From the NCBI GenBank assembly GCA_900769475.1, contig CAAGGQ010000219.1:1-8446 (forward strand): DNA of 8,446 nucleotides, written 5' to 3'. Positions 6,396 through 8,446 of the stretch are shown piece by piece. Positions within the stretch are counted from its first letter, which is position 1; each line of letters begins with the position of its first letter. The position numbers were made by a program, and so were the translations under genes. The notes below the pieces were generated by a model. That model did no database searches. It worked only from the letters and a program-made list of their open reading frames with translations, and had not been told where the DNA came from. The stretch comes from Clostridia bacterium (GTDB lineage: Bacteria; Bacillota; Clostridia; Oscillospirales; CAG-272).

Positions 6396-7250
6396 ATGAA
6401 TCCCCTACCTCATTCCCAAGCCATCAACCCCTTTGTACGATACGTCCATCGGATCGACCCCGGAAACGCCTTTTCCCTCTTGCCCCGCTGTGCCTACGAT
6501 CACCGCTTGTTTTTTGCAGTACGCGGTCGCTTTTCGATCCGTACCCAGCAGGAGCTCTTTCCCATGGAGGAGGGCTCCCTCCTGCTTCTTGCCGCGGGCA
6601 CGCCCTATGCCTTTGAGGACGCAACCGAAGCTGCCGTGGCTATTGGGATTAACTTTGACCTAACTCAATGCGGAGCCCATCGAGCCTCGCCCATCGTGCC
6701 CGCGCGCCCCGCGGATTTTTGCTCCGCAGGATGCGTAGAGCCCCTTTCAGAGCTGCCGGAGCTTCCCGTCCCTTTCCCGATCCTGCTGCAACGCGCCTCG
6801 GTCTTTTCCGAGACGGTAGAGCAGATCGAGGAGGACTACGCCGCCGCGTCCCCGCTGTACCATATGCGGAATTCCGCACGCCTCAAGCTACTCATGTCCG
6901 ATCTTTTCGCCATGCTTCTCCAGCCGCCCAAGCACTCGGATACAGTGGATCGGGTGATGGAATTCATCCATGCCCATTACGCCGAGCCCCTCTCCAACGG
7001 GGAGATCGGTGCCGCGCTGAATTTTCATCCCAATTACATCAATCGCATTCTGCTGCGCACCACAGGAATGACCCTGCATACCTATCTTTTACGTACCCGT
7101 ATCACCCACGCCATCCAGCTGCTGCAGACCACGGCTCTACCCATGCGGCAGATCGCCGAGCAATGCGGCTTTGGGGATCCCCAGCAGTTTGTGAGGATCT
7201 TCCGTCGCCATACCGGACATACCCCGGGGGAATACCGAAAGATCTTTTAA
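6396..7250 (+). CDS. AraC-family transcriptional regulator, likely controller of the isomerase operon
   Basis: This 284-residue AraC/XylS regulator has a strong AGAAGGAGG site (6383-6391) four bases before its ATG. The N-terminal half (30-90) is a cupin-like sensing arm (FFAVRGRFSIRT, MEEGSLLLLAAGTPYAF), without a clear HxH pair. HTH1 lies near 198-221 (EIGAALNFHPNYINRILLRT) and HTH2 near 248-270 (IAEQCGFGDPQQFVRIFRR), ending in HTPGEYRKIF. It is divergent from the isomerase operon across 121 bp that carry two direct repeats with AraC-type 21-bp spacing, so it probably binds there and controls both directions. Its effector is probably a sugar or intermediate of the operon's pathway, but nothing in the sequence names it. 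It ends 3 bp from the convergent hydrolase gene, with no clear terminator between. Confidence 0.93.
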   Translation: MNPLPHSQAINPFVRYVHRIDPGNAFSLLPRCAYDHRLFFAVRGRFSIRTQQELFPMEEGSLLLLAAGTPYAFEDATEAAVAIGINFDLTQCGAHRASPIVPARPADFCSAGCVEPLSELPELPVPFPILLQRASVFSETVEQIEEDYAAASPLYHMRNSARLKLLMSDLFAMLLQPPKHSDTVDRVMEFIHAHYAEPLSNGEIGAALNFHPNYINRILLRTTGMTLHTYLLRTRITHAIQLLQTTALPMRQIAEQCGFGDPQQFVRIFRRHTGHTPGEYRKIF

Positions 7251-7253
7251 GGA

Positions 7254-7937
7254 TCAGCCAAAGTCCTTCATATTTCCGCTGTACTCGTTGACCAGCTGCT
7301 CGGCGTTCTCGTTTTTGTTAGATAGCATCCAGGCATACACCTCGGGATTGGAATAGGTATCGTTCCAGGCATCATGCTTGTTTTCGGGATAAATCGTCAG
7401 CTTGGCACAGCCGCCCCGCTTGTTGACGGCGTTGACCATCTTTTCGGACTCCTCCACCAGAACCGTAGGATCCAGCTTCCCATGGAAGGCCCAAACGGGC
7501 ACGTTTTTCAAGCGTCCCGCATTCCAGTACATCCCACCGCCGCAAATGGGAGCAATGGCGGCAAAATACTCGGGCATGCTCATGGCAAGCTCCCAGGTGG
7601 TATAGCCACCCATGCTGGCTCCCATGGCATAGACACAGGTGGGATCGGCATACTCCTGTGACACAATGTGACGAACCAGATCCTTCAGCGTTTCAAAGTA
7701 ATCGAACCAGGTACCGTCTGCCTTGGGGCACATGGGTGCTACCGTAATAAAGGGAAAGCCCTCCATTTTGGCGGAATGGGTAAATTCGGGATGATTTTTG
7801 AAATCCTCGTAGCTTCCCCCTCTGCCGCCGGCACCGTGAATACAGATCAGCACGGGACATTTCATCCCCGCCTCATAATGATCGGGATAACGAACCAGAT
7901 ATTTAATGGTTCTGAATACACATTCTTCAAATCTCAT
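7254..7937 (-). CDS. Cytosolic alpha/beta hydrolase, esterase/prolyl-oligopeptidase-like
   Basis: This 227-residue serine hydrolase has the alpha/beta-hydrolase fold of the small esterase / dienelactone-hydrolase / LpqC-like groups. HGAGGRGG (34-41) is the oxyanion-hole loop and GASMGG (106-111) the nucleophile elbow with Ser108. HGKLDPTV (152-159) supplies Asp156 and NKHDAW (186-191) His188, so the catalytic triad looks complete. There is no signal peptide, so it acts in the cytoplasm. The ATG at 7937 is preferred because GAGGAG lies 8-10 nt upstream; a TTG at 7961 in frame precedes that site and is an unlikely start. It converges with the AraC gene and has its own promoter. It could remove acyl groups from the sugar handled by the neighbouring operon, but the link is only proximity. 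The exact ester or peptide substrate is unknown. Confidence 0.88.
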   Translation of the reverse strand: MRFEECVFRTIKYLVRYPDHYEAGMKCPVLICIHGAGGRGGSYEDFKNHPEFTHSAKMEGFPFITVAPMCPKADGTWFDYFETLKDLVRHIVSQEYADPTCVYAMGASMGGYTTWELAMSMPEYFAAIAPICGGGMYWNAGRLKNVPVWAFHGKLDPTVLVEESEKMVNAVNKRGGCAKLTIYPENKHDAWNDTYSNPEVYAWMLSNKNENAEQLVNEYSGNMKDFG

Positions 7938-7975
7938 AAGAGCTTCTCCTCTCAAAATCAAATGGATACAGAGAT

Positions 7976-8004
7976 ATTATAGCATACGCCCTATGAAAAA
8001 ACAA
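7976..8004 (-). promoter_or_regulatory. Promoter of the hydrolase gene
   Basis: On the minus strand TTGTTT (7999-8004), a 17-bp spacer and TATAAT (7976-7981) with upstream TG (7983-7984) form a good extended -10 promoter (TGCTATAAT). The predicted start near 7969 leaves a leader of about 32 nt. The -35 begins about ten bases after the T-run of the terminator at 8015-8036, so the hydrolase is insulated from transcription coming from the tRNA side. Confidence 0.7.
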
Positions 8005-8014
8005 GAAAATATCT

Positions 8015-8036
8015 AAAAAAACTCCCTGCCGGGAGT
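8015..8036 (-). terminator. Rho-independent terminator, minus strand, upstream of the hydrolase promoter
   Basis: A 6-bp stem (ACTCCC/GGGAGT, 8021-8026 and 8031-8036) with loop TGCC/GGCA is followed on the minus strand by six T residues. It would stop minus-strand transcripts that pass the tRNA and the hairpin array. Confidence 0.6.
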
Positions 8037-8052
8037 CCTCAAAACAGCTCTT

Positions 8053-8276
8053 TTCGCATTCACGCAGCGAAGATTTCATATTTGCGAGGCAAATATTTCA
8101 CCGCGAAGCGATTTCACTTGCCCGCGAGGGAAAATTTCACTGCGCCCTGCGTCCACGCAGGGCGCTTTGTCGGGGTCGTAAAAAGTCCCTTGCGGGACTT
8201 TCACGAGGATCGTTGCGCTTCGCGAACCGATCCTCGCAAAGAGCATGCCTTTGGCATGCTTTCGCGCCTTTGGCGC
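8053..8276. repeat. Tandem array of short hairpins with recurring TTTCAC linker
   Basis: This gene-free stretch is packed with consecutive inverted repeats, each unrelated in stem sequence to the next. They are: 8078-8096 (8-bp stem ATATTTGC, loop GAG); 8102-8110 (CGC-GAA-GCG); 8121-8130 (CCC-GCGA-GGG); 8142-8165 (11-bp stem GCGCCCTGCGT); 8182-8201 (8-bp AAAGTCCC, loop TTGC); 8204-8236 (9-bp CGAGGATCG, 15-nt loop); 8242-8260 (8-bp AGCATGCC, loop TTT); 8264-8276 (5-bp GCGCC, loop TTT). A weaker 5-bp one sits at 8053-8071. TTTCAC follows four of them (8096-8101, 8112-8117, 8135-8140, 8199-8204). It looks like a mobile or amplified intergenic repeat, or a structured RNA. I do not recognise a named family. 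Confidence 0.75.
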
Positions 8277-8293
8277 ACTTTGTTCAACCGAAT

Positions 8294-8358
8294 CGACTGG
8301 CGGCACCAACAAAAAGGGACACCCTATAGGTGTCCCTTTTTGTTGGTGCCGGTAGTCG
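8294..8358. terminator. Long palindrome: bidirectional terminator containing the tRNA 3' end
   Basis: The arms 8301-8323 and 8329-8351 are perfectly complementary over 23 bp around a 5-nt loop (CTATA). With two mismatches the pairing extends to 30 bp (8294-8323 with 8329-8358, 28 of 30 paired). The core GGGACACC/GGTGTCCC is flanked by A5 and T5, a bidirectional terminator for the minus-strand tRNA. Unusually, the right arm includes the tRNA 3' acceptor strand, its CCA and the 3' strand of the T stem. The left arm is therefore an inverted copy of that tRNA end. Confidence 0.8.
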
Positions 8359-8430
8359 GGGTCGAACCGACACGGTATCGCTACCACTGGATTTTGAGTC
8401 CAGCACGTCTGCCAATTCCATCATACCGGC
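8344..8430 (-). tRNA. tRNA-Leu, anticodon CAA
   Basis: This is an 87-nt class II tRNA with CCA encoded (8344-8346). The 7-bp acceptor stem is GCCGGTA/TACCGGC (8424-8430 and 8348-8354). The anticodon stem CTGGA/TCCAG encloses the loop CTCAAAA, with anticodon CAA (plus-strand positions 8394-8396), reading the leucine codon UUG. A long variable arm (GGTA-GCGA-TACC) is typical of leucine tRNAs. The T arm is GTCGG-TTCGACC-CCGAC. All expected stems pair, so it should be functional. Its promoter lies beyond the right edge; only 16 bases upstream are visible. Confidence 0.95.
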
Positions 8431-8446
8431 GCTAAACATTGGTATT

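Noticed and set aside
7238..7247. AAAGATCTTT palindrome at the AraC/hydrolase junction as a terminator
   Set aside because: It has no loop or T-run and lies within the end of the coding sequence.
7953..7964. Third copy of the operator box near the hydrolase start (CAAAATCAAATG)
   Set aside because: It needs an inserted base to match CAAACCRAATG, is single, and lies downstream of the hydrolase transcript start; probably chance in AT-rich sequence.
8053..8276. CRISPR array
   Set aside because: No repeated unit of 23-40 bp with unique spacers; the repeats are different self-complementary stems, and no cas gene is visible.
8082..8435. Open frame of 117 codons on the plus strand (and one on the minus strand at 8076-8387) across the hairpin array and tRNA
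   Set aside because: It runs through the hairpin array, the terminator palindrome and the antisense of the tRNA; its tail (VGVEPTRYRYH) is the familiar spurious translation of a tRNA gene. No good ribosome binding site.

Overview
The window looks like a piece of a Firmicutes (Clostridia-type, probably gut-associated) chromosome. The evidence is strong AGGAGG-type ribosome binding sites, sigma-A promoters with extended -10 boxes (TGnTATAAT), rho-independent terminators and several AraC-family regulators next to sugar-metabolism genes. No gene identifies the species.

Left block (1-2718), visibly AT-richer than the rest. Two hairpins (9-33 and 48-83) close a divergent gene pair: an AraC-family regulator (minus strand, 213-1064) and a 511-residue membrane protein (plus strand, 1183-2718). 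The membrane protein joins an Imp-YgjV-like N-terminal membrane domain to a C-terminal GH99/WbsX-like domain. The two promoters overlap face to face in the short gap between the genes.

Middle block (2743-6274), GC-richer and all on the minus strand. It reads as a three-gene operon: an L-fucose/L-arabinose isomerase-family protein, then (8-nt overlap) a soluble GH99/WbsX-like protein with an intact WNEWxEG motif, then (33-nt gap) a cupin-type AraC regulator. Upstream lies a 121-bp divergent control region shared with another AraC regulator (6396-7250, plus). It carries an extended -10 for the operon and, just upstream, two near-identical 11-bp direct repeats exactly 21 bp apart. That spacing is expected for an AraC-family operator, so the plus-strand regulator is the likely controller of the operon.

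Right block (7254-8446). A small cytosolic alpha/beta hydrolase (7254-7937, minus) has its own promoter and converges on the regulator. Next come a minus-strand terminator, a roughly 225-bp array of tandem hairpins often joined by a TTTCAC linker, and a long palindromic terminator whose right arm is the 3' end of a tRNA-Leu(CAA) gene (minus).

Together the protein genes suggest intracellular processing of an unidentified sugar or glycoside. The isomerase, the soluble GH99-like protein and the hydrolase all lack signal peptides, and no transporter is present. The substrate cannot be read from the sequence. The main novelties are the membrane YgjV::GH99-like fusion, the operator-like repeats, the hairpin array and the tRNA-end palindrome.
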